Shown here: positions 7,474 to 15,659 of the stretch, piece by piece | Numbering within the stretch: position 1 is the stretch's first letter | Layout of the letters: each line of letters opens with the position of its first letter | Assembly: GCA_938030905.1 (NCBI GenBank) | Contig: CALHIW010000013.1 | Span: forward strand, 1 to 36,664 | Reading direction: 5' to 3' | Source: Candidatus Methanomethylicia archaeon | GTDB lineage: Archaea; Thermoproteota; Methanomethylicia; CALHIW01 | Length of the DNA stretch: 36,664 nt | Made by a program: the position numbers and the translations under genes | Notes under the pieces: model-generated | Database searches by the model: none | What the model was told of the DNA's origin: nothing | The model's input: the letters and a program-made list of their open reading frames with translations, nothing else

Positions 7474-9822
7474 CTAAAAGAAGGATTCAAGTCCTCTACC
7501 GGCAGATTTAATAAGCTTTTCAAGATCTTTTTCCTTCACCCCAACAGTTTCAAGTATTCTAGCGCATACTGGAATTAGCTGCTTTTCAATATAGTATTCT
7601 AAATCAACCTCATTTAGAGATGTTTTTGAATAGTGTTTAGCTCTTGTATATATTGGTCCAGTACCCTTGGTTACTATAAACCCTATATAATCCCCCTTAT
7701 CCACACTCCATTCATCTTCTTTAAGAGCATGAGCTACAACAACATGTGGAGCATTTACCTCATACTCTTCAAGCCTCTTTGCGAGCTGCTTCCATATAAT
7801 AAGGCTTTCTAAATTAACCTGCCTATTTCTTAGCTTAGCTACTCTATCCCTAACAAAATCTATTAAACTACTTCTATCTTCACCTTTAAGTAGCTTCTCC
7901 ACAAGGGCTTTCTGTATTTCCTTAGCATACCTACACCAGTCCCCTCTAACAGCCTCCAGCCCTACTATATCTAGAACACCATCAACAGTTATACCTGCAT
8001 ACTTCTTCTTAGCCTCTGTAAATACTACCTTACTATATATCTTATCTATTTTAGCTTCCAATCCAAGATCTCTATTAATCCATTCAAGAAGTTTACCTAT
8101 TCTCTCCTCATCATACTTTATAAATATGCTATCAGTATCTCCATAAATAACTTCTAATCCTAGTTCTGATGCCTTCCTTATGGTTTCAGAAATTATTCTA
8201 CGACCTAGACTCGCTACTGTTTCAGCTCCCTCTTTAAGATACCATCTAGCACCTACCCACCCCATATATCCATACATAGCATTAGCTAAAACCTTCAATA
8301 TCTTCTGAGCTGAATCTAGAAACCTATACTCTGCACTATCCTTAGGATACTTATTCATCTCCACTCTTACCCTCTCTCTCTCCCTAATGGTGGTTTCCAG
8401 AATATGGGTGAAGAAGCCCTTTCTATCCTGTATTATGCATGTATTAGCATCCTTAACCTCAATAATATTTCTAAACCCTACACATGGTAGAGGCTTTACA
8501 GTATCTGGTGATATATTGTATTTCAACATTAAGCTCGGATACATTGCCTTAAAGTCAACAACAGCTATTTCCTCATGTACACCCATTCTAGGTGTAAGTA
8601 CTCTCCCACCTGGATAGCTTGGGAAAACCTTTCCCTTCACTTTAGGTATAAGTTCACCACGTTTAACAGCCTCCCTCATTAAGAAGTTTTCAAGTCGGAA
8701 GCCTGCAGCCGCCGTGAAAACATGGTCTACAGGTATACCTGTAATTGCTGAGAGACTAAATACATAGTCTGATATCATGTTGAAAATAGTTAGATATGTT
8801 TTAGCTCTCCACATAGAGTATTTTAAAAGCATACTTCTCCCATCTTCATCAATCCAGTATTTTGAATGGTAGAATTCATCTATAGATTCAGTATCAACTC
8901 CAATACCTAAATACTCAGCAAGCTCTTCAATGGTTCCCCTTTCAAGCTCAGCTATTTCATCAGCATACTCCTTTAAGTCGAAGTTTATCCTACCAGCTAC
9001 TGAGAAGTGGCCGTAGAGGCTTTGATGAGGTTCACTATTAATCTTACCTACTTCAAGCTTTAACTCATGCCTACTACATCTCTTAAGTAGGAAGGGCCAG
9101 TGAAATGTGTTTAGCTTAAACCCAACAATTACGTCGGGATCAAAGCTTTTAATAGCTTCTATAAAGGACTTTAAAACTTCATATTCACTACCTGCGAACT
9201 GTATGTTTTCACCATTGCTTTTAGCTATTGAAATAGCTACAATAGGATTTATTTCAGGCTTTGGTGAGCCTTTATCAGAGTAATATATGAAGTCAACCCC
9301 TATAATTTTCAAGTTTGGATTAGAAGTAGTTTCAACTCTACGTATAGAATTGAGAATATATACTTTATCTACACCATCCCTAAATGTAACATCGGAATTC
9401 TCAACTTCAGCTTCATACCATGATGAGGGGGAAATGTCATTATCTAGTAGAAACCTATTAGAGAAACGTACATCATCCTCGAAAAGCTCCCCATTAAATA
9501 CTCTGCTCTTAATAGCTTTAATAACATCCTCGGATTTTGAGGGTATACATGAAACCTCAATAGTGTTCTTCTCATCACCGAAGCTTCTCTTAATAGTAGG
9601 TTTACATTCAATAACACCAGGTAGATCTCTAATACTGTTTAGAACCCTATCCAACTCCGCATCATTACCGATTACTACATAGAATTTCTGCTTCTGATTT
9701 AAACATCTAAAAATACATCTCCTACCATCTCTTGTAATCCCCCATATCCAAATTTCATCAAATCCATTAACCTGCTCAGCTGATACGTCAACTAGCCAGA
9801 AAACCTCCCTCATCATCCCCAA
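7474..9822 (-). CDS. polB: Family B DNA polymerase with degenerate 3'-5' exonuclease (PolB3-like length)
   Basis: DNA polymerase of 782 residues. The polymerase motifs are intact: motif A VVDFKAMYPSL (D423), motif B KVLANAMYG (K510, N514, Y517), motif C YGDTDS (D562, D564) and KKKYAG (605-610). The proofreading domain is recognisable but its catalytic set is not. Exo I reads IIGVDFIYY with D177 kept but Ile179 where Glu should be. Exo II reads FKLNTFHWP with His241 for Asp. Exo III reads YSMWRAK with Arg339 for Asp. Three of four metal ligands are thus replaced, so proofreading should be absent. Length fits the shorter crenarchaeal PolB group; the paralogue assignment is inference. A TATA-like block about 24 bases upstream indicates a leaderless transcript. 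Start at the first of two nearby Met codons (M1, M3 or M4 are all possible). Confidence 0.9.
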   Translation of the reverse strand: MGMMREVFWLVDVSAEQVNGFDEIWIWGITRDGRRCIFRCLNQKQKFYVVIGNDAELDRVLNSIRDLPGVIECKPTIKRSFGDEKNTIEVSCIPSKSEDVIKAIKSRVFNGELFEDDVRFSNRFLLDNDISPSSWYEAEVENSDVTFRDGVDKVYILNSIRRVETTSNPNLKIIGVDFIYYSDKGSPKPEINPIVAISIAKSNGENIQFAGSEYEVLKSFIEAIKSFDPDVIVGFKLNTFHWPFLLKRCSRHELKLEVGKINSEPHQSLYGHFSVAGRINFDLKEYADEIAELERGTIEELAEYLGIGVDTESIDEFYHSKYWIDEDGRSMLLKYSMWRAKTYLTIFNMISDYVFSLSAITGIPVDHVFTAAAGFRLENFLMREAVKRGELIPKVKGKVFPSYPGGRVLTPRMGVHEEIAVVDFKAMYPSLMLKYNISPDTVKPLPCVGFRNIIEVKDANTCIIQDRKGFFTHILETTIRERERVRVEMNKYPKDSAEYRFLDSAQKILKVLANAMYGYMGWVGARWYLKEGAETVASLGRRIISETIRKASELGLEVIYGDTDSIFIKYDEERIGKLLEWINRDLGLEAKIDKIYSKVVFTEAKKKYAGITVDGVLDIVGLEAVRGDWCRYAKEIQKALVEKLLKGEDRSSLIDFVRDRVAKLRNRQVNLESLIIWKQLAKRLEEYEVNAPHVVVAHALKEDEWSVDKGDYIGFIVTKGTGPIYTRAKHYSKTSLNEVDLEYYIEKQLIPVCARILETVGVKEKDLEKLIKSAGRGLESFF

Positions 9823-9870
9823 TAAATTTAGTAAACATCCTTAAAATACTTTCCTATAGTATAGTGGCTT

Positions 9871-9932
9871 TATGAACTTAGATGTGAAAGTATATGTGGC
9901 TAATGACTTAACTTACAGAACAGTATAATGGG
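9871..9932. repeat. Dispersed repeat, copy A
   Basis: About 62 bases here closely match 25459-25523. The shared core is GAACTT(T)AGATGTGAAAGTATAT followed by TAATG..TTAA.TTA and ATGGG. This copy is solitary, between the polymerase and L35Ae genes. The other adjoins the 5' side of an IS6-like transposase relic, so this may be a solo end or a MITE derived from that element. Confidence 0.45.
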
Positions 9933-10013
9933 GAAATGGCTAATACTTTAAGTTAAGTTTTACTATATGTAACTCCACACATACCAACTTGGCAGGGCTT
10001 AATAGTTGAACGT

Positions 10014-10024
10014 AAAATTTAAAG
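10014..10024 (+). promoter_or_regulatory. TATA box of the L35Ae gene
   Basis: AAAATTTAAAG is centred about 29 bases before the ATG at 10048. No Shine-Dalgarno sequence precedes the ATG, so the transcript is probably leaderless or nearly so. Confidence 0.55.
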
Positions 10025-10047
10025 CTTCAACTTTAGTCTAGCTAACT

Positions 10048-10320
10048 ATGGTTAGAGGAGTAATATTGAGGATTGGCTATAGTACAGGTAATAGAAGACT
10101 TAGTAGAAGAATTAGGGAATGTATAGTGAAGTTTAATGGATGTAACAGTGCTAGTGAAGCAGCAAAGCTAATAGGTAGAAGAATTGTAGCTACATTTAGG
10201 AAGAGGAAGTATCTAGGTAAGGTAATTCGAACACATGGTAATAATGGAGCTGTTGTTGTAAAGTTTAAAAAAACACCTCCAACAGAGTATTTTAGCGAAA
10301 TTATTTTAGAAGCTATTTAA
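10048..10320 (+). CDS. rpl35ae: 50S ribosomal protein L35Ae (eL33)
   Basis: Small basic ribosomal protein of the archaeal/eukaryotic large subunit, 90 residues, the usual archaeal length. The sequence has the family course. VRGVILRIGYSTGNRR opens the beta-barrel, and CIVKFNGCNSASEAAKLIGR corresponds to the helical part. RIVATFRKRKYLGKVIRTHG contains the conserved W/K-G-K-I-x-R-x-H-G segment, and GAVVVKFKKTPP is the conserved V-x-F-x-x-N/T-P-P ending. It stands alone on the plus strand with its own TATA box and is not in a ribosomal-protein operon. Assignment is firm. Confidence 0.95.
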   Translation: MVRGVILRIGYSTGNRRLSRRIRECIVKFNGCNSASEAAKLIGRRIVATFRKRKYLGKVIRTHGNNGAVVVKFKKTPPTEYFSEIILEAI

Positions 10321-10501
10321 TACACTGTTTTGATTTAGTATTAGGCTAAAATGAATTAGTAAAGCTGTTAAGAAGTTATGCAGCTCACTACACTTAGTAA
10401 TCCACAGAGTATTAAATAAATCTAAATATAACTTATCAACTCTTAATGTAATTAGAGAATTTAACGTTAAGTAAATATATTAGTATTCTAATCCTTTATG
10501 T

Positions 10502-11392
10502 ATGATGAGAATTACTGGTCAGGCTGTAGGTATGGATTTATTATCTTTTATCGTTAGTAATTTATGGATTATACTATTCCTATTCTTCTTCCTAACACCA
10601 GTAATTCAGAAGTATATTTTAAACTCTGCGAGGAGAAATGTTTTAATGAGGCTTTCAAGAAAGAGGAAAGCACAGGTTATAACACTAATACATAGACAGG
10701 AAACTATAGCCTTTCTAGGAATACCTATCTCTAGATATATTGATATTGAGGATAGTGAAGAGATTCTAAGAGCTATTAGAATGACTCCTCCAAATACGCC
10801 AATAGATCTTATAATTCATACTCCAGGTGGAATAGCTTTAGCAGCAGCTCAAATAGCAGCTGCACTTAAAGCACATTCAGGTAAGAAAACAGTTATAATA
10901 CCACACTACGCTATGAGTGGGGGGACTCTAATAGCTTTAGCAGCAGATGAAATATTGATGGATCCGCATGCTGTTTTAGGACCTATTGATCCGCAAATCA
11001 TTGATCAGAATAGATCATACTCAGCAGCATCAATACTTAAAGTATTGGAGAAGAAGGATATTAACAGTATTGATGATAGAACCCTAATACTAGCTGAGGA
11101 GGCACGTAAAGCAATAGATCAGATGAAAACATTTGTAGAGTGGCTTTTATCAGGTAAATGTGGGGAGGAAACAATTAGGAAAGTCATTGAGGAATTGGTA
11201 AGTGGGAAATATACACATGACAAGCCAATATTTCCGGAGGATATAAAAAAGCTTTTAGGAGAATGTGTTAAAACCGAAATACCTGAGGAAGTATATACGT
11301 TAATGAGATTATACAAGATGGAGATAAGACCTAGAAGACCAGGTGTTGAATTTACTCCAATAGTACCTACAAAACCACAAGCTCAACAGTAA
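10502..11392 (+). CDS. SDH-family ClpP-fold serine protease, membrane-anchored
   Basis: Member of the serine dehydrogenase-like (SDH, ClpP/SppA-fold) proteinase family, 296 residues. A single transmembrane anchor is predicted at about residues 14-34 (FIVSNLWIILFLFFFLTPVI). The ClpP-like core follows: IDLIIHTPGGIALAAAQIAA at 101-120, PHYAMSGGTLIALAADE with the likely nucleophile Ser139, and ILMDPHAVLGPIDPQI with the Asp and His positions at 154-163 that give the family its name. The C-terminal part is helical and ends in a proline-rich tail (EFTPIVPTKPQ). It probably cleaves membrane or peptide substrates at the cytoplasmic face, but no natural substrate is known. A start at M11 is possible. 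Stands alone. Confidence 0.85.
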   Translation: MMRITGQAVGMDLLSFIVSNLWIILFLFFFLTPVIQKYILNSARRNVLMRLSRKRKAQVITLIHRQETIAFLGIPISRYIDIEDSEEILRAIRMTPPNTPIDLIIHTPGGIALAAAQIAAALKAHSGKKTVIIPHYAMSGGTLIALAADEILMDPHAVLGPIDPQIIDQNRSYSAASILKVLEKKDINSIDDRTLILAEEARKAIDQMKTFVEWLLSGKCGEETIRKVIEELVSGKYTHDKPIFPEDIKKLLGECVKTEIPEEVYTLMRLYKMEIRPRRPGVEFTPIVPTKPQAQQ

Positions 11393-11448
11393 TAGATTTA
11401 ACAAACATAATTAACACATTATATAGCTAGATACTAATAATGGAGTAG

Positions 11449-12042
11449 TTAAATTAGAAAGTCTGCTAAGGTTTTTTTCTTCTTAATTCTCGGAAATTTA
11501 TCAGTAATATCGAAAACACCATCTGGATGATATGTTATAAGTTCAAGATCGAGAAGCTTCCTTATAAATCTCCTAGGATTCTGTATCCCCATCTTCTCAA
11601 GATCATTCATAATCTTTAAATCACCAACACTCCAATGTTCACTTAAATATTCAATAACTCTAAGCATTTCAGGATCTTTTAAAAGCTCATCAACATTAAC
11701 CTTTCCAACTCCAGTATTTACTTTGACTTTAACAATATCCTCTCCAGGATGAGGTATGTTGATAGTAGGCTTTACCACACTAGGCTCTAAACCTTTAACT
11801 CTTATAGCTTTAGGAACTGATTTTTTAAATAGTGGAAAGGATAATTCTGGGGGAGTGAAGAATTCACCTTCAGGCTCAACAATTCCTCTAGATAGAAGCT
11901 CCTCTATAATTACTGATAATGTGATTGATGATATATTTTCAGTATTAGCCCATTTAACCATTTCATCATAGGTTACAATACTACGTTTCTCAATAAACTC
12001 CTTAGCCTTCATAACCAATCTATTAAACAAATCACTCGACAA
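11449..12042 (-). CDS. Winged-helix-like archaeal protein of unknown function
   Basis: Protein of 197 residues that I cannot assign to a named family. The first about 70 residues (FIEKRSIVTYDEMVKWANTE, then LSVIIEELLSRGIVEPEGEF) look like a winged-helix fold with a helix-turn-helix and a wing. A proline-rich linker of about 50 residues separates it from a second such unit (PEMLRVIEYLSEHWSVGDLK, then RRFIRKLLDLELITYHPDGV). The C-terminus is very basic (PRIKKKK) with a hydrophobic end. Tandem winged helices suggest DNA binding or a regulatory or structural role; this is inference. The gene converges on the SDH protease gene with 56 bases between them. Confidence 0.6.
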   Translation of the reverse strand: MSSDLFNRLVMKAKEFIEKRSIVTYDEMVKWANTENISSITLSVIIEELLSRGIVEPEGEFFTPPELSFPLFKKSVPKAIRVKGLEPSVVKPTINIPHPGEDIVKVKVNTGVGKVNVDELLKDPEMLRVIEYLSEHWSVGDLKIMNDLEKMGIQNPRRFIRKLLDLELITYHPDGVFDITDKFPRIKKKKTLADFLI

Positions 12043-12956
12043 TTCAGCTCCAACATAATAACTATAAATACTAATACTTAAAAATAACTGTAAAACTAAA
12101 TCATGAATATCACTCTACAATTTAGCTTTACGTCTTGATTACTTTTTACAAACACCTTATCCATATTCAGTATTCGAAATAGTAATTGGGATGAATTATA
12201 TAGAGTATTGGAAGAGAGTTAAACTGCAAAGCCTAGTTTTAAAATTCATTAATATTAACACCATTAGATGAAATATTAAGCCATAAGCATCTAGCTTTAA
12301 ATATCGAAGCATAACTGCAAATTAACTTCAACCACAACTATGAAGCTAGCATCAGGTAACGATAGATATACAATAATTCATCAATATCCATGGCTTCTAC
12401 TCGAACCCATGAAGCCCTGAAGACAAGTTGGCATAGTACACGGCTCCAAACATGGGAATGTATAGCGTAAACTGGAAGCTAGCTAATTATGGATACATCA
12501 CATAACGGTAAAACTTATAGCTTCTTAAACTAAGCAATTCTAATGAAGTATCTTAATAGATATGCCCGTAAACTTCTGAAAAACATGCTTAAACTAAATA
12601 GAAATAGCCATAATGGTAGAAGATGGAGGATAAATATTGATAGTAGTAAGGGTATTATAGAAGTATTTGATGAGAAAAGTAGAAGGAAAAACATTCTATT
12701 CATATAGAGCTTTAAATAATCAACTACGCTGAACATCATAATTCCTAATGAATTCAACTATAGCTATAGTCTTGAATGTAAGTCCACTAATAGAAAGATG
12801 TTTAATGCCAAGCCATCCTCTAATAGATAGAGGATAAATAATGACTGTAGCCTCAAGAGTTACAATACTTAAAAGTCTATTCAACTCAAATTCTGACTAC
12901 TAAGTTGATTTATTATGAGTGGAGAAAATATAAGAAGCTACTGGATAATGCTATAG
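12043..12956. other. Long intergenic region, mostly without recognisable features
   Basis: About 900 bases with dense stops. Near 12180-12235 one frame gives a short coding-like run (IRNSNWDELYRVLEES then stop), perhaps a gene relic. The only better candidate is the small basic ORF at 12543-12707. The promoter of the downstream methyltransferase (AAAATATAAG near 12926) is at the right end. No tRNA or repeat was found. Confidence 0.4.
12543..12707 (+). CDS. Possible small basic protein (54 aa)
   Basis: An ATG at 12543 opens a 54-codon frame. The product is rich in Lys, Arg and Asn (MKYLNRYARKLLKNMLKLNR at the start, RRWRINIDSSKGIIEVFDEK later) and ends FI. An A/T element (AAACTTATAG) lies about 28-30 bases upstream, the spacing used by leaderless genes here. 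I recognise no family. It may be chance, since the surrounding region is non-coding. Confidence 0.22.
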   Translation: MKYLNRYARKLLKNMLKLNRNSHNGRRWRINIDSSKGIIEVFDEKSRRKNILFI

Positions 12957-13547
12957 ATGTATAGAAGCTATGATGGTTTAAAGTTTATAGTTTCAAGGGA
13001 TGTTTATGAGCCGGCAGAGGATACATATCTACTCATATCAGCTATTATGGGGGAGGGGGGAAAGAAGGCTTTAGATCTTGGATGTGGATGTGGACTCATA
13101 GCTTTAATCCTTGCTAGAAAGTTTGATGAAGTTATTGCTGTAGATATAAATCCAAATGCAGTAAAACTTACAGCATGTAATGCTAAGCTTAACAATATAA
13201 GCAACATCTATACAGTTAGATGTAGCTCAGGATCATCATTAAGGGGTCACATATTCGACGTTGTAGCATGCAATCCACCATACATACCAGTTACTGAAGA
13301 AGGGGGCTGGATTCATAAAGCATGGAGTGGGGGGTTAACAGGTAGGGAAGTCACATATAAAATGGCTGAGGAGGCATGGAGACTTCTTAAGGAGAATGGG
13401 AGACTATATATTGTAGCCTCAAGCCTCTCAAAAATTAAACATATTAAGAATCATCTAGTAAAATTAGGATTTAAAAACATTAGGAGGATATTATCTAGAA
13501 AGTTCTTTTTTGAGGAATTAACAGTTATTAGGTGTGTAAGATGTTAA
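12957..13547 (+). CDS. PrmC/HemK-type (Mtq2-like) glutamine N5-methyltransferase
   Basis: Class I methyltransferase of 196 residues with the NPPY signature of enzymes that methylate a planar amide or amino nitrogen. It has EPAEDTYLL at 18-26, motif I LDLGCGCGLIALILA at 39-53, AVDINPNAV at 61-69 and ACNPPYIPV at 104-112. This is the compact archaeal/eukaryotic HemK2/Mtq2 layout without the N-terminal helical domain of bacterial PrmC. Such enzymes methylate the GGQ glutamine of the class I release factor (aRF1), usually with a Trm112 partner, which is not encoded here. Family assignment is strong; the substrate is inferred. A TATA-like AAAATATAAG is about 28 bases upstream. Confidence 0.85.
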   Translation: MYRSYDGLKFIVSRDVYEPAEDTYLLISAIMGEGGKKALDLGCGCGLIALILARKFDEVIAVDINPNAVKLTACNAKLNNISNIYTVRCSSGSSLRGHIFDVVACNPPYIPVTEEGGWIHKAWSGGLTGREVTYKMAEEAWRLLKENGRLYIVASSLSKIKHIKNHLVKLGFKNIRRILSRKFFFEELTVIRCVRC

Positions 13548-14035
13548 ATAATGCTATCTCTCTCATACAGTCTAAAGAAGGCCAATATCGAATCCTATAT
13601 GTAAATACGTAGAAACTCCAATAAATGAATTAAGAATTGCTGGAAGCATAAAGAATCAATTAGAATAATTTAAGATACCTCATAACATAGACATATCTAT
13701 ATAATACATTTTATCAAAATCCGGTAAACAACTAAACATTTTAGAATGTGGAGGAAAACTTAACACTCAACTCATATTAAGCTACATATGTGTTGAAGAT
13801 ATGAAGATAGATATAATCTGAAATATAGAAGTCATCTCCTATAAACTGAAACATTATTTCTTAATAATTTAAACAGCTCTCTACATACTAATATTTTACA
13901 GGCTTCCCACTGATATTTTAGATGGCTTCAGTAGTTCTCAGCCTACATTTAAAGTATTTTCCTTACTCATGAAGTACACAATACCGTCGTGAATGATGGT
14001 GATTAAGTATTTAAATATAGTATAGCATAGTTCTT
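13548..14035. other. Intergenic region
   Basis: About 490 bases with stops in all frames and no recognised gene, RNA or repeat. Its right end carries the promoter of the dephospho-CoA kinase gene. Confidence 0.5.
14008..14019 (+). promoter_or_regulatory. TATA box of the dephospho-CoA kinase gene
   Basis: TATTTAAATATA is centred about 23 bases before the ATG at 14036 and no Shine-Dalgarno sequence is present. This points to leaderless transcription. Confidence 0.5.
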
Positions 14036-14620
14036 ATGTATACCTGTCTAAAAATCTCCGATAGGTTGAGGAATGCTTTAAGAAAGCCTTTAGGCTACTT
14101 CATAGCTGAACCCAATGCAGAGTTTAAAGCGAAGAAATACATTGAGGATATCAATCCAGTAAAGATAATTACTGTTGGTGATGTTGTTTCATCAACTCTA
14201 TATGAAGCTAAACTCCATATAAATATGGTAGTAGTTGATGGAAAAACCTTAAGAAGTATAGGTAGATATTATGGTTTTAAATCAAACCGTATTTTTAGGG
14301 TTGAAAACTATCCAGGTACAATAAGTATTAATGCATGGAATATCTTAAAAGAGGCTTTAAAGATTAATGATGATGTTCTAGTATTAGTATATGGGGAGGA
14401 GGATCTGCTTGTAATACCAGCAGTTATTCTAGCACCTGAAAACTCAGTGGTTGCTTATGGTCAGCCTCCACTATGGGGTGAGGGGGGAATTGTTATTGTA
14501 AAGGTAGATATGGAGAAGAAAAAAGAGTTTATTAATTATTTAAGGGAAATGGAGGTTGAAGAGGAAGGTAAGGAGGAGGTTCTTAGTAGGATGCTAGATG
14601 AATATATGAATTATACTTAG
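14036..14620 (+). CDS. GTP-dependent dephospho-CoA kinase (DUF359)
   Basis: Archaeal GTP-dependent dephospho-CoA kinase, the last step of coenzyme A synthesis, replacing bacterial CoaE. The 194-residue protein shows the family signatures: IITVGDVVSSTLYEA at 44-58, VVVDGKT at 65-71, the acidic GEEDLLVIPAVILAP at 120-134 with the Glu-Glu-Asp expected to bind Mg-GTP, and AYGQP at 140-144. Instead of the common YGQPxEG, the Gly-containing loop is YGQPPLWGEGG, slightly longer. The C-terminus is a charged, Glu-rich helix. The last 27 bases overlap the 3' end of the convergent membrane-protein gene, so antisense interference is possible. Confidence 0.88.
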   Translation: MYTCLKISDRLRNALRKPLGYFIAEPNAEFKAKKYIEDINPVKIITVGDVVSSTLYEAKLHINMVVVDGKTLRSIGRYYGFKSNRIFRVENYPGTISINAWNILKEALKINDDVLVLVYGEEDLLVIPAVILAPENSVVAYGQPPLWGEGGIVIVKVDMEKKKEFINYLREMEVEEEGKEEVLSRMLDEYMNYT

Positions 14621-15073
14621 GGTTGAAAGCCATACTATCAATACAGTAGCTGAAACACCTATACTTATTGCTACTATTGATCTACCATATTTTAAACCTA
14701 ATATGTAGGCTAATGCAGACCCAGTCCATGCACCGGATCCAGGTATAGGTACCGCAACAAATATTGTTAATCCTAGTAAGCCATATTTATCAATGTATTT
14801 ACGTCCTCTACTCCTAATATTATCTAGCATGTTTAGATATAGAGCTATTAGACACTTAACTCTACCATTTAATCTAGATCTTCTTAAAACCCTCTCTATA
14901 AGGTTAAGTACTGGAATTAGTATTGGAGCTATAGCTAGATTTCCAGTAAGTGAGATAGCTAATACTTGAAGAGGATTTAACCCAACAGCTATGCCGTAAA
15001 CTATACTTCCACGAGCCTCAATTATAGGCATCATAGATAGAAACAATACTGTCAAAATCTTAAAATCATACAA
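14594..15073 (-). CDS. Small multidrug export family membrane protein (COG2426-like)
   Basis: Integral membrane protein of 159 residues resembling the small multi-drug export family (PF06695). It has about four or five hydrophobic segments. The N-terminal MPIIEARGSIVYGIAVGLNP is the family's conserved P-x-x-E-x-R-G-x-I motif. A re-entrant-like GLTIFVAVPIPGSGAWTGSA corresponds to the conserved P-x-P-x-T/S-G-x-W-T-G segment. Transport function for this family has been proposed rather than firmly shown. It is the last gene of a minus-strand set and overlaps the stop of the upstream DUF429 gene by 8 bases, so the two are translationally coupled. Its 3' end overlaps the dephospho-CoA kinase gene. 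Confidence 0.8.
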   Translation of the reverse strand: MYDFKILTVLFLSMMPIIEARGSIVYGIAVGLNPLQVLAISLTGNLAIAPILIPVLNLIERVLRRSRLNGRVKCLIALYLNMLDNIRSRGRKYIDKYGLLGLTIFVAVPIPGSGAWTGSALAYILGLKYGRSIVAISIGVSATVLIVWLSTLSIIHIFI

Positions 15074-15659
15074 TTAAATCACCAGGTTTAGGTAGAATCA
15101 TTAAGACCTCTCTAGGATCCCCTATTTCTAAAGCCTTACCCTCAAGGTAAAGCCTACCAGTAACCGCACATGTAATGGCGTCAAGCTCATGAGCTGAAAG
15201 CTTTAAATCAATACTTCCATAAAGACTAAATCTATTCTTTAACATTAACCTTAACCTTTCAGGATCAGATTTACTTCTAGGTAGCTTAAGTATATCTTGA
15301 GCCCCTCCAGGATATGTTTCAACAACTCTTAATCCTCTAGACTCAAGTATAATTCTAAGTCTTATACCCCTCTCAGTAAGCTTTCGCATACCTGCAAAAT
15401 TTATTGGGAAAAACCTTATACCCATACGTCGAAGCTCACGGTCACAATTTCTTATACATTCCTTAGAGTCTAATGTTTTACCTAAAGGCAATGCTAGTGG
15501 AGCATCTATAGCTACAATCTGAGGATTAAAGGATACTGTGGTTAATATTATTTCATCATCATGGCGTACAATTAAGGTTTCAACATGACTACCTCTAAGC
15601 AAACATATTCCAGTATCTCTACTCTCAACCCCAGCTAGATCAATACCTACAACTCTCAC
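15066..15659 (-). CDS. DUF429 family protein (predicted RNase H-like nuclease)
   Basis: Protein of 197 residues in the DUF429 group, predicted to have an RNase H-like fold. The N-terminal strand MRVVGIDLAGVESRDTG supplies a first Asp in G-I-D-L-A. IVAIDAPLALP gives a second acidic strand, and a third conserved acidic stretch is ALSAHELDAITCAVTGRLY near residue 160, with HELDAI typical of the family. ETYPGGAQDIL is also a conserved motif (E-x-Y-P). Activity is predicted, not established. It overlaps the upstream phosphatase gene by 20 bases and the downstream membrane protein by 8, so the three form one operon. Confidence 0.75.
   Translation of the reverse strand: MRVVGIDLAGVESRDTGICLLRGSHVETLIVRHDDEIILTTVSFNPQIVAIDAPLALPLGKTLDSKECIRNCDRELRRMGIRFFPINFAGMRKLTERGIRLRIILESRGLRVVETYPGGAQDILKLPRSKSDPERLRLMLKNRFSLYGSIDLKLSAHELDAITCAVTGRLYLEGKALEIGDPREVLMILPKPGDLIV

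Noticed and set aside
9287-9682. 131-codon plus-strand frame opposite the DNA polymerase
   Set aside because: It lies wholly antisense to well conserved polymerase sequence and has no promoter-like element of its own.
12390-12420. T-arm-like GGGTTCGAG on the minus strand as part of a tRNA gene
   Set aside because: The flanking bases do not make the 5-bp T stem, and no acceptor or anticodon stem can be built around it.
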